Shown here piece after piece: positions 55,401 to 64,000 of a DNA stretch of 64,000 bases. The notes beneath the pieces were generated by a model that was given only the letters and a program-made list of their open reading frames with translations, was not told the DNA's origin and did no database searches. The translations under genes and the position numbers were made by a program. Source of the DNA: Hyaloperonospora brassicae. Its lineage: Eukaryota; Oomycota; Peronosporomycetes; Peronosporales; Peronosporaceae. The DNA lies in the NCBI GenBank assembly GCA_947650285.1, contig CANTFL010001489.1:62001-126000 (forward strand). The letters run 5' to 3'. How positions within the stretch are numbered: the stretch's first letter is position 1; every line of letters starts with the position of its first letter.

Positions 55401-56054
55401 CTCGAGTGCTGCAGTCGGAGCAACTGTACTGCACGTCATTGTCGCTACAGTCCATTTCCCAATGTCTATCGCTTTTCACGCACGTGCACTTGGCGCCAAT
55501 ACCCCACACGTCACACCATAACGACACAGGCGCTCGTGTGATCGCTGGCGTCGCAACTCAGGAAACCGTTCCAGCGGTACGAAAGCCGCCTGACCACAGA
55601 AGAGCTCAACAGTCGGCAGTTGCCGAGATCGGAGACCGTCCGCTCCGAGGGGACCGACCCATCAGCACCTCGCAATAGTGTGGGACGACGTGACTGCTGC
55701 CGCGTCCTTTCGAGGCGTTTCAACGTGATCAACAAGTTGTTCGTTTTTTTAAATCAGGAGCTGCGCGTATGAAGCGGAATCCGAAAGAGCTAATGCCAAT
55801 GGCCTCCTCGACGTTGTCACCCGATTGGAATTAGCTCACACAGCTCGCGATCGATGCAGATCCGTTGACAGTCGAGTCAACAAAGTGTCCCATTTCCATG
55901 TACATTCGCCCAAACATTCGTGCATGCGAAATGATCGGCTATCACTCGAGCAGTTCTCCAACAAATGCCCACTGTGCCACCGCAACAACAAATGAGCTCT
56001 CGAACTGCTCACCACGTGCAAGTGGACCCGACCAGGAGGTGGCAATCACGTGCG
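52487..56054. other. 3.5-kb region without a recognised gene
   Basis: Several frames of 60-210 codons overlap on both strands (for example 53635-54192, 54465-55097), but none has a known domain or a convincing splice structure. A 19-bp tandem duplication lies at 52852-52889. Normal GC content suggests either a gene I cannot recognise or pseudogenised unique DNA. Confidence 0.4.
52852..52889. repeat. Tandem duplication, 2 x 19 bp
   Basis: GAAGCTCGACCAAGCAGCT occurs twice head to tail, followed by a partial third unit (GAAGCTCT). Confidence 0.9.
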
Positions 56055-58501
56055 CTACTTTTCGGGGTAATTCGCCACAAGCGCAACGGAGATAATAGCA
56101 AACGATGCGTACAGCGTCAGCAGTGTGTAGCACAGTCGCGGGCGGTACCGAAAGCCGTCGCAGGATACCACCACAATGTTCAGCAAGAGACTCAAGAGGA
56201 GATATCCAAAGCCCAGACACGCAAGTGGTGATGGCGTCGCAATGGAGAGAGGACCGCGCGAAACGATGGCGATGGTCAGTGACAGCCCGATACCGACCAG
56301 GAGATTGAACATGGGTCCGGCAAAGCAGCCGGCAAACGCCATCGTAGGAAACCCATCGCGTGCAATCGCCATGTTTGACACGAGGTCGCCGATAGAGTTT
56401 CCCCACGCCAGAACCTGACAAGTACCAACACACACAAACCAGTCAGTCACGCTGCCATACTTCGAGCCAGAGAATGATTCATTCGTTCACACGCAAAGAC
56501 GTACCGACACGCCCAAGACTGAGCTCGAGATGCCAAAGAGATCGCCCAGCGTCTCCAAGACAGCCAGCACTTCATTCGCAATGTTCATGATCCAAATGAC
56601 AGACATGACAAACGCCACACAAATAAAAGGTGCCAGCAACTTGCCTTCCGGGGGCGAGAGTGGTGACGTGGTGTACTCGACAAGGCCGCTGAGGACCCCA
56701 CCAACGACAACGGCCGACACGAAAAACACCGGGTCGTCAATGCAGAACGAGAACACGGACACTCCAAACAGCAGCACCGCAAAAGGCGGACAAATGACGA
56801 CCAAGTGCTTGTCCCACGTGTCTTCGTCCACGAGCGGAATCGTCAGTCGACGCACAAACACAGTAAACACTGCAAACGGGTTCCATATGACCCGCTCGAG
56901 GGCCCAGTAGATGCATCCTACCGCTCGACAAGCCATCTTCCAGCACTGCTTTGCTTTGACCTTAGCGAGATTGGTACACGAGGTAGCCATGAAAGCCTCC
57001 AGAGCAAGCTGCTCCATTTCAGCCGCTTCCAAGTCCAGCTCCTTCTGTTTCATGTCCTCGTCGTTCATGCCGGCAGTCTCGTTCATATCGGCATCCAGCT
57101 CTTCTGCTTCAACAGAAGAATCGAATTCGTCAGTGTTACTCAATGAACGATACCCGCGCGTCCATCGGCGTGCTGCTGCTCCATAATATGCACTCGACTC
57201 GAGTGACTCCCATGCTGTTTTACGTCGGCGTCGCTGACGCCTCATTCGACGCAGCGACTCTTGCATGGACGCCACGCACATGGTCGAAGGACGCTTCAGA
57301 TGCACGTCCGTGACTTCCAGCAGCGACTGACCCTCGTTTGGTGCAAGCGCATCCGTAATGTGAGGCGTCGACCGCGGCGTGACCACAGAGCTCTTGCGGT
57401 ACATCAAGCGGTCAAGAAACCGCGGGGACGGCTCCGACTGATCGGAATCCGAGAATATCCGTGAGCGCACAAAGGTGTCGTAGATGGGCGTCGTCTGACT
57501 CTTCATGAACGGGCGACGCTTTTGCTGCTCCATCGACGCGGGCTCTTCAACATGAACCGGGAGGAGGGCCAATGGAGTGCTCTCTGCGCTCTTGACACTC
57601 ACAATCGACGGCGACCAACACTCGACATCGTCCCCGTCGTTGTGCAGTGCAGCGTACATTGACGCTTCCGTGTGGACTTTGGCCGGGAAGAAGTAGGCCG
57701 CCAAGTGCTTGTCTGCAAACACCACGACGACGTAGACAAAGTAGAGCGCGAGGAAGCCCAAGGCCTCGAGCAGCTCGACTTGGCCGTCAAAGAACACGAG
57801 TCCCAAGTACAGCACTGCGACAAAGTAGAACACCACGTCGCGTAAGAACGTGCGGGGGATCAACTGCTCCTGACCGTCCGACACGAGTCCCACACAGGCC
57901 GTGATCACTACAACATATACCCAAAACACCACATCAACACACACATGAGTCCCCCCCTCATCATAACAACAACAACAACCGCTACGCAACAGCCATAGCT
58001 CCCCACGAGCCCACGCAATGTCCTGCCATCATCTCCCGCACCTGTAGTCACCAAGAGCCCCCCGCCCAGCACAGCTGTAATGCCAATCGACGGCGTCGGC
58101 GTCGCGAACGCAGCAATGTTGGAAAACACGTCGGGTGAGCCATTGCCAAAGCTCAGGAACGTCACGCCGGCCACGTGCGGTGGGATGTGGTACTTCTCGA
58201 CGATCGCTTGCAGCACAGGACAGAAAAACTCGTCGGCCGTCGAGCTCAAGAGGTACAGCAGCAGCACGAGGCAGAGCACGAGCACCGCTTTCGCGAGCGC
58301 AGGTGAGCTCTGCAGCAGCGGCGTGCAGTGCACCAAATGGTTGTAGTCGATAAACGTCGTACTGCTACTCGTGGAGGACGAAGCGCCAGTGCAGTCAAAC
58401 GTCGTGGACGACTGAGTGCTGATGCGGACAGGAGCCGCGACAGCCGCTGCGAGTGCCACTGCACCCGCTGCGAGGAGGAGCGCGCGTGACAAGTGGGGCA
58501 T
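56055..58501 (-). CDS. Cation/Ca2+ exchanger of the CaCA superfamily (CCX/NCLX type)
   Basis: Three exons: 58501-58042, 57907-56505, 56414-56055 (GT–AG; 740 residues). It is a multi-pass antiporter exchanging Ca2+ (or other cations) against Na+/H+/K+. Residues 1-24 are a signal peptide or first membrane segment. The first alpha repeat has VTFLSFGNGSPDVFSNIAAF (about 113-132, GNGSPD at 119-124). The second has VLAWGNSIGDLVSNMAIARD and FAGCFAGPMFNLLVG (from 622, GNSIGD at 626-631). These GNG(A/S)PD and GN(S)xGD motifs are those of SLC8B1/plant CCX. Between them is a long cytosolic loop (about 225-500) with a basic patch RRMRRQRRRRK and an acidic coiled-coil segment. The cell membrane in which it acts cannot be told. 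It is divergent from the lipase gene. Confidence 0.92.
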
Positions 58502-59485
58502 AGAGGGCGCGAATACGGTAATGACCGTTGGCCCGAGAGCTCCTCGAACGCGATGATCCGACTATCGGGTTACGAGACGGGGGCGGACGTCATCAGACGG
58601 GACAGAGACGGAGCAGTTGGGACACTGCTGCCAACGTGAACCGCCGGCGTCGGGGCTATACGCAGCGTCAGAAAGGCCTGTCCTGGCGCGACACATGTCG
58701 CACGGTGCCACTCTACGACTCACCGATCCCACTGTACCTGTTTGCGAGTCGTTTCGATATTCGCTGCCGTTATGTGTGTTCGTCGTTGCGACTGTGTGTC
58801 TGTGTGTACGTGTGCGCGTGCACTGTCGTCGAGAAAAAAACTATTCCTAGCGTCAGGTCGAAAAAGCACTTGCGTTTGTGTGCGGTGTGGGTTGTTGCTA
58901 CTTACTGCCAGTCGTAGATGCTCGCAGGGATGATGTAGTCGGAGAACGGCGGCTCTGTTTTGGGGTCACAGCCTGTCTCGTGGTGATATGTTGCTGCGCA
59001 GAGGGAATGCGCCAGATATCAGACTTGCATCCATCTGGTACGCTAGCTGGAGGACACCTGGCGCATACATCCATCCCGCTCTGCAGCAGCGGCTATGCAC
59101 CACCCGAGAAAATGAAACCGCTTTGTCTAGAAAGCAAAGACGAGCGCATTTCTGTGGCGCTGCGTGTGGGCCACACACACAAAGTATGACACGCGCGCGT
59201 CACCTTTGGCCTCGGAGTGCCACTTTGCGCTTCGCGAAGCGTCGCTTGGGCGACAGAAAAGTGCGCCACCCCCACCATACGACAACCACTCGTAGTGGCT
59301 GTTACGACACGACGACAGCAACAACACACAACAGCAATAACAACAACAACAACAGCGACAAGTTCGGTACGACACAAGTGAATCCACGAGCGACAGGACA
59401 AGACCATCACTCTCTCCTTCGTTCTCTCCCTCACGATCGCTTAGTCGATCGCGTGCATTCCCACTCTTCTTTACGACCACCGCAA
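58502..59485. promoter_or_regulatory. Shared upstream region of the exchanger and lipase genes
   Basis: This 984-bp gap lies between divergent genes. The lipase frame is open upstream to about 58988 but without features. The gap contains a CAA/ACA-type repeat at 59308-59362. No specific promoter motif is assigned. Confidence 0.4.
59308..59362. repeat. (CAA)n-type triplet repeat
   Basis: This is an imperfect AAC/CAA array in the 5' region of the lipase gene. Confidence 0.8.
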
Positions 59486-60772
59486 ATGGCTACATCGAGT
59501 CCCCCTGACCCTAGCGCCGCAAGCCCAGGAGCTACGTTCGATCGCTCCTTTTCCTTTGCCTGCGGCGGGTGGCTCAAGATGTACCTCTTTGGCGTCGCCA
59601 AAGCGCTGCAGGAGTTTGAGCTCGAGAAGACCGCGCGACTCATTGGCTGCTCGGCCGGCGCGTTGACCGCCACGGGCCTCGCGCTCCACTGCGACTTTGA
59701 CGCCATCTGCGCGCACGTGCTGCAGAGCGTCGTGCCGCGGGCCCACGCGTCGGTCGCGGGCTACTTCCGCGTGCGCTCGTACCTACGCGAGACGCTGCAG
59801 CGCCACGGCCAGTTGCAGGACTTTGCGCAGCTGAACGCGTCGCAGCAGGTCACGGTCGTCTACACGTCGCTGTCGTCGCTGACGTCGCGGCGCACGACCA
59901 CGTTCGAGTCGGCGGAGCACCTGCAGGAGACGCTGTTGGCCTCGTGCTGTGCGCCGCTCATCGCGGGTCTGCCGTTCAAGCTCAATGGCGAGTGGGCGCT
60001 GGACGGCGGCCTCCTCGACTTCCAGCCCGTGCTGGACGACCAGACGGTCACGATCAGTCCGTTCTACTGCGTGGGGGCGGACATTAAGCCGTCCGTGTAC
60101 GTGCCCATGTGGTGGGCGTTGTTTCCCCCGGGCGAGCGCGACATCAAGTGGCTCTTTGACTTGGGATACGAAGACGGACTGAGCTGGATCGTCAAACAGG
60201 GCCTCACGGGAACCCGCGCGGACGTTGTGCGGCCAGCCAAGAGGACAGGGGGACCAGGTGGATGGAACACGACAGTGGGTCGCGTCGTGGGCTACCGCGG
60301 CTGCGAGAGCCACGTGCTCGACGCTCTCTTCATTGGACTCTTTGTTTGTTTGTGGCGGCCGATGGCGTTCCTCTGCCTGTACCTGGAGCTGTATCTACAA
60401 GCGATCGTTTCTGGCAGCAAAGCCGTAGTCTTTGGAGCGGCGGCGAAGCTCTTGATCTCGAACATCTTGATGGCGGCCATGGCTGCAGCGTTGGCAACGC
60501 GCGGCCTGCAAGATACGATGCAGTTTTTGCTCGGTATGGTCGCCGCTGGGTTCTTTCTGGGCGGCATGGTGTTGCTTGTCGGCGGGTTGCAACAAGCAAG
60601 TGCAATGGCGTCGGCGGACTGGCAGCGCTGCCGCTCGTACATGCGCAGCATCACGAGTCTGTCGCTGTTTCTGCACAGCCTGCCAGTCTTTGGCACCAAA
60701 GTGCTGATCAAGCGCCACGACTTTTTGCTGGAACACTCGCTCGTGTACCGCGTTGCAATGCACTTTGTGTAG
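59486..60772 (+). CDS. Patatin-like (PNPLA) lipase with C-terminal membrane segments
   Basis: This is a 428-residue serine lipase/phospholipase. The oxyanion loop is FACGGWLKMYLFGVAKALQE (24-43). The nucleophile elbow is GCSAG (54-58, Ser56). The catalytic aspartate is in LDGG (Asp173). This Ser–Asp dyad and the spacing fit the ATGL/PNPLA2-5 branch, which hydrolyses triacylglycerol or phospholipid at lipid droplets. From about residue 270 there are several hydrophobic stretches (LFIGLFVCLWRPMAFLCLYL, ISNILMAAMAAALA, LLGMVAAGFFLGGMVLLVGG) likely to anchor it in a membrane. This is an addition relative to soluble patatins. Start: ATG at 59486 precedes the domain closely; upstream in-frame sequence to 58988 looks like untranslated DNA. 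Confidence 0.9.
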   Translation: MATSSPPDPSAASPGATFDRSFSFACGGWLKMYLFGVAKALQEFELEKTARLIGCSAGALTATGLALHCDFDAICAHVLQSVVPRAHASVAGYFRVRSYLRETLQRHGQLQDFAQLNASQQVTVVYTSLSSLTSRRTTTFESAEHLQETLLASCCAPLIAGLPFKLNGEWALDGGLLDFQPVLDDQTVTISPFYCVGADIKPSVYVPMWWALFPPGERDIKWLFDLGYEDGLSWIVKQGLTGTRADVVRPAKRTGGPGGWNTTVGRVVGYRGCESHVLDALFIGLFVCLWRPMAFLCLYLELYLQAIVSGSKAVVFGAAAKLLISNILMAAMAAALATRGLQDTMQFLLGMVAAGFFLGGMVLLVGGLQQASAMASADWQRCRSYMRSITSLSLFLHSLPVFGTKVLIKRHDFLLEHSLVYRVAMHFV

Positions 60773-62793
60773 AGATGTGGATCACGTGTGCGTGTGTGTG
60801 TGAGTGTGCGTCGGATGGAAAGTGCCATCACGGCAGTATCTGAATGGTGCGCGCACACACAATACGGTGGATGTCGACAGACCGACCGACTGACTCACTG
60901 ACGGACGGATGGATGGAGGATACAACAAGCACGAAGGCTCATCGCTGGGACGTTGTCGTCGTGCATAACACCAGACGACGACGGAACGTCCTGCGCACTG
61001 CGCGACGAGTAGTCTATATTTAGCTGAATACGTATCCTGTTTGTTCCTCTACCACGCGTTTCGTTCACGTTTTGCACTGTGCGTTCGTGGACAGCTACGA
61101 GGATCGTCCGTTTCGATGGGCTGTCTCGCAGAGCCGGCAGCGACGATGATGACGATGATGATGACCGCCACGACGTTGCGTCCAAAGCATTCGGTTCGCC
61201 AACCGCTGGTCCTAATCACGCGTCCCCGTCAACGGCAACACTGCTCTGACGTCATTGGTCCGAAACTCGTGACCCGAATGTCGACGAAGAGCTCCTCAAC
61301 GTTTTACCCTGCGACGTGTGACTCGATGGCTGCCAGATGTGTAGCCTTTCTGCAGATCACATTGTTTCCTACCACGTCATCTCTCTTGTTCACATTGCAT
61401 TCTGTGGTCGTCTACTGATTGCACGGAGGAAGTCATTGCGCAAGAACGTGCTATGGACGCGCTCGATCGTGGCGTCTCCCCTCAAGTCGTATCTGCTTGG
61501 CCTCGTCAAGGCCTGGCCCAGGTATGACAGAGCGTAGCTGAGCGTAGCTGAGCCAGAGAAAGGAGAGGAAGACCAGTCGCATGGCTACCGTGTCGACGCA
61601 TTAGTACCCATGCAGCCAGAGCTGCGATAGCATCGCGAGACACCATTTGCGAGCCAAAGCGGAAGGAAAGTGTCTTCGAGGCACGTGAGGTACCGGTCGA
61701 TAACTTTGCTGCGCAGGCTTTTTTGTTCAGCTGCACTGGAAGCAGCAGGAGGTACAACCAGACGGGATGCAGACACCTCGGCACATCCCAGCGGCTCGCA
61801 CTGATCCTTTCGACGCGACTGGTCCTGCCTTTCTGTCATCTGTTGACGCGTGTAGCATCTGACTGACAGCCAGACAGCGTCGTCCAGCGCCGAATCCGCA
61901 GCTTGTAACTCGGGTTTCATCTGCAAGTGATGGACAGCAATATCTTTGCCTTCGACAACATCGCACGACCACAGATCGATGTTTGTTGCACTGGCACACA
62001 CAGTGTTCGGTGCGAGACGAGTGGAAGTCGACAACGGGTCGTGTGGTCAAGCAACAAGTTGCTGCAAACGGCACGTAAGAGTTCCAGTATAAGTGATGTC
62101 ACACCTGTTTCGCTATGATTCTTCCCGAGTGGTACCTCGTTGCTAATGACAGTCTCCGAGACGTTGTCGTGACTGCCTCGTATGGCGGCAAAGATGCCCA
62201 CTTACGTGCCACTTGTATACGTGCAATAGCACAGGATCGCAAGTCTGACGTTGCATACCTGCGCGCCTGTGGCGGTCTCTTGATCTTTTCGACAACAATC
62301 GTCGCAAACACTTTACACAGACGCACATGTGCGTCGTACTACATGCAGTTGGCCCGTGACTTTCAGTCTTGCACAAACCCACGCAGCACGTCATCTGCTC
62401 AGACGCCTACTTCGGACCCAACGCAGCTTTCCAGCTCCCTCTGTGCATGTGTTGGCTCTCTCAGCCTCTTGCTATCGCCAACTAAAGCTTGCGAGGTACG
62501 TGGACCATTCCACCTGACACAGTAGAGCTCCAAGCAACGGCGTCCGTTTTCACTGGACACTGCTGCTGCTGCTGCTACAGCTCCTGTGCACTGGTCAAAC
62601 ACACACAACACACAGTCGGCACGCAACGCCCGCTCATGCATCAAACAAATAATTTATAGATTAATCTGCGGCTTGAAACGCAGCAGGCAGCTGAGCCCGA
62701 CGCTTTCGCCTACTCTCGTCGTTGATCACCCGCCATCGCAGTACCAAGTGGCTACCCACGACTTCGTAATTTCGCGTGCGTAAGTAGCCCGTG
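60773..62793. other. Intergenic, no gene recognised
   Basis: This contains a TG tract at about 60785-60805, a GAT/GAC triplet run at about 61143-61165, and several short unrelated frames on both strands (for example 62034-61585 minus, 62115-62525 plus) with no domain I can name. It might hold an unrecognised gene. Confidence 0.4.
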
Positions 62794-63461
62794 TCACCTC
62801 ACGGGCTCTTGGCGCCATAGTATCGGAGTGTTCAGGTGCTTTGCGCCTACTGCGTCGTCATACGTCAAGTCGCTGCTGGACCGAGGGCTCATGTTCATCT
62901 TGCGCAGTATCAGGTCCGTCACCCGCAGCAGCCTGAGCTCCAGACGGTACATGATCATGAGCATCCGTAGGGCTTTGGCTTCGTCGTCAAAGGCCGAGAT
63001 CACGGTCGTGTCCCTCCAATTGCGCCGATGCCACGTGTTGAGCGCTCGCATCCACTTGTACTGAACCTCCGGTGTCGACGCGCCCAGAATGATCCGCGTG
63101 CGTCGAAAGTGCTTAATCGAGCGGTCCGTGTCGTGCACCGAGCGCACGGGGCTCAGCTCGACGCAGAAGCGGTTGGGCGTGAGGCTGTGGTCCACGGGTT
63201 GCACCACTACGCGATGTCTCGTGAGGAAGAACTGACCCATCCAGCGTCCCTCCTTCTTGTCATAGAACTGCAGCAAACCGCCTTTGAGCTCAAAGTACAG
63301 CGGGTCCTACGAAAGCAAAGGCGCACGAAAGACGAGTCAATGGTCAGTGTTCGAGCCCAAGGGCACAACGACAAAAGAGCGAGGGCGAGCTGCCTGCCGT
63401 ACGTACGTACCGCCTGTCGCCCCGCGTCGTGTAGCAGCAGATACCCTTCGTAGTCCGCCAT
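62794..63461 (-). CDS. Small PH-domain protein
   Basis: Two exons: 63461-63411 and 63306-62794 (GT–AG, phase 0; 187 residues). A pleckstrin-homology domain fills residues 1-105. The first strand is YEGYLLLHDAG, then PLYFELKGGLLQFYDKKEGR, FCVELSPVRSV, and the terminal helix PEVQYKWMRALNTWHRRNW with the invariant Trp. PH domains bind phosphoinositides or proteins. The basic residues in the beta1-beta2 loop needed for tight lipid binding are not obvious, so lipid affinity is uncertain. The C-terminal 80 residues are helical (KALRMLMIMYRLELRLLRVT). There is no other catalytic domain. Confidence 0.85.
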
Positions 63462-64000
63462 GGCAACTCGAACGCTCGTGATCGCTCTTGTCGGTCAGAA
63501 TGTAAAGTGTGACGCTCAGGAGAGCGATCGAAAAGCAAGCGGCACGTTACGTGCTGCAGCTCGGGCCACTCGCCTGTCCCAAGTCGGTCCGAGTCTGGTC
63601 AGTGATGGAGACGCGGCCGATTTCTGGTCGTCTACCGGAGGGCAATCGGGCGCGACGTTGGCGGTCTAAACTTGACAGCAGTCGCCACGTTATAGACACG
63701 ATCGGCTTTGCTCTGTCGTTTTTGACCGCAGAGGCAGAGGCCGTCACGAGAGCGTGTGGAGACGGGCGAGCGCTTTCGATGTCAAGGCCGCCCGAGCCAA
63801 CGGAGAGAGAGAGAGAGATGGGGTCTAGAGACTGGACGGGATCAGGTCCCGCCGATCTTGCCGGACGCGACCAGAGGAGACGCATCCGTCCAGCAGAAAG
63901 TACAGTCCACGCGACCCGTTTTCACTTCATGTGTGACACGCCGCAGCAGCAGCATGTATACGTGGTATACATGCACGCACAGGCGCCTGTCTGCCGAGCG
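63462..64000. promoter_or_regulatory. Upstream region of the PH-domain gene
   Basis: No gene is recognised to the end of the window. A short (GA)n run lies near 63812-63827 and a small palindrome, GTATACGTGGTATAC, near 63955-63970. The left part should contain the PH-gene promoter. Confidence 0.35.

Noticed and set aside
61585..62525. Frames of 115-149 codons between the lipase and PH genes
   Set aside because: They are unrelated to known families and overlap on both strands; I cannot support a gene.
1..64000. CRISPR arrays, rRNA or tRNA genes
   Set aside because: I saw no regularly spaced direct repeats with spacers, no rRNA cores and no convincing tRNA cloverleaf; the repeats seen are transposon-derived or microsatellites.

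Overview
The window looks like nuclear DNA of an oomycete, probably a plant-associated Peronosporales-type species. This is inferred from compact genes with short GT–AG introns, an RWP-RK regulator, and a landscape of gene islands separated by AT-rich, transposon-filled, decaying DNA. No organelle or prokaryotic feature is seen.

Left part (1-20 kb). About 8 kb of AT-rich, gene-poor sequence contains a roughly 200-bp inverted repeat (6.04/7.8 kb). It is followed by a gene island: a secreted PPT2-like palmitoyl-protein thioesterase (8.1-9.3 kb), nucleoporin Nup107 with a ubiquitin-like N-terminal segment (11.1-14.4 kb, minus), cytosolic-type arginyl-tRNA synthetase (15.0-17.4 kb, plus, divergent from Nup107), and an RWP-RK-domain protein (17.8-18.4 kb, minus).

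Transposon block (20-46 kb). A Ty3/gypsy chromodomain element (20.83-28.09 kb, two LTRs) has broken gag and pol but carries a long antisense gene between pol and the 3' LTR. Its whole length is built of back-to-back short hairpins. It abuts a broken LINE (28.09 to about 33.5 kb, minus) and a 637-bp repeat present on both sides of the gypsy element. Then come two solo LTRs with perfect 5-bp target duplications, and a 1.15-kb Mutator-like element with about 61-bp terminal inverted repeats. That element carries fragments of adenylate kinase and 3-hydroxyacyl-CoA dehydratase plus a transposase remnant (a Pack-MULE). Beyond it lie a decayed LTR, a copia gag scrap, a foldback repeat, a decayed LINE tail, and about 7 kb in which nothing could be identified.

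Right gene island (46.7-64 kb). Spliced genes were reconstructed by frame- and phase-consistent introns: NOP53 ribosome-biogenesis factor (minus, 4 exons), an ApoL-like coiled-coil protein (plus, 3 exons), the splicing factor SPF45/RBM17 homologue (plus, 7 exons), a cation/Ca2+ exchanger (minus, 3 exons), a patatin-like lipase with membrane segments (plus), and a small PH-domain protein (minus, 2 exons). NOP53/ApoL-like, exchanger/lipase and Nup107/ArgRS are head-to-head pairs sharing short upstream regions. The host genes are mostly housekeeping (translation, ribosome assembly, splicing, nuclear pore) and do not form one pathway.
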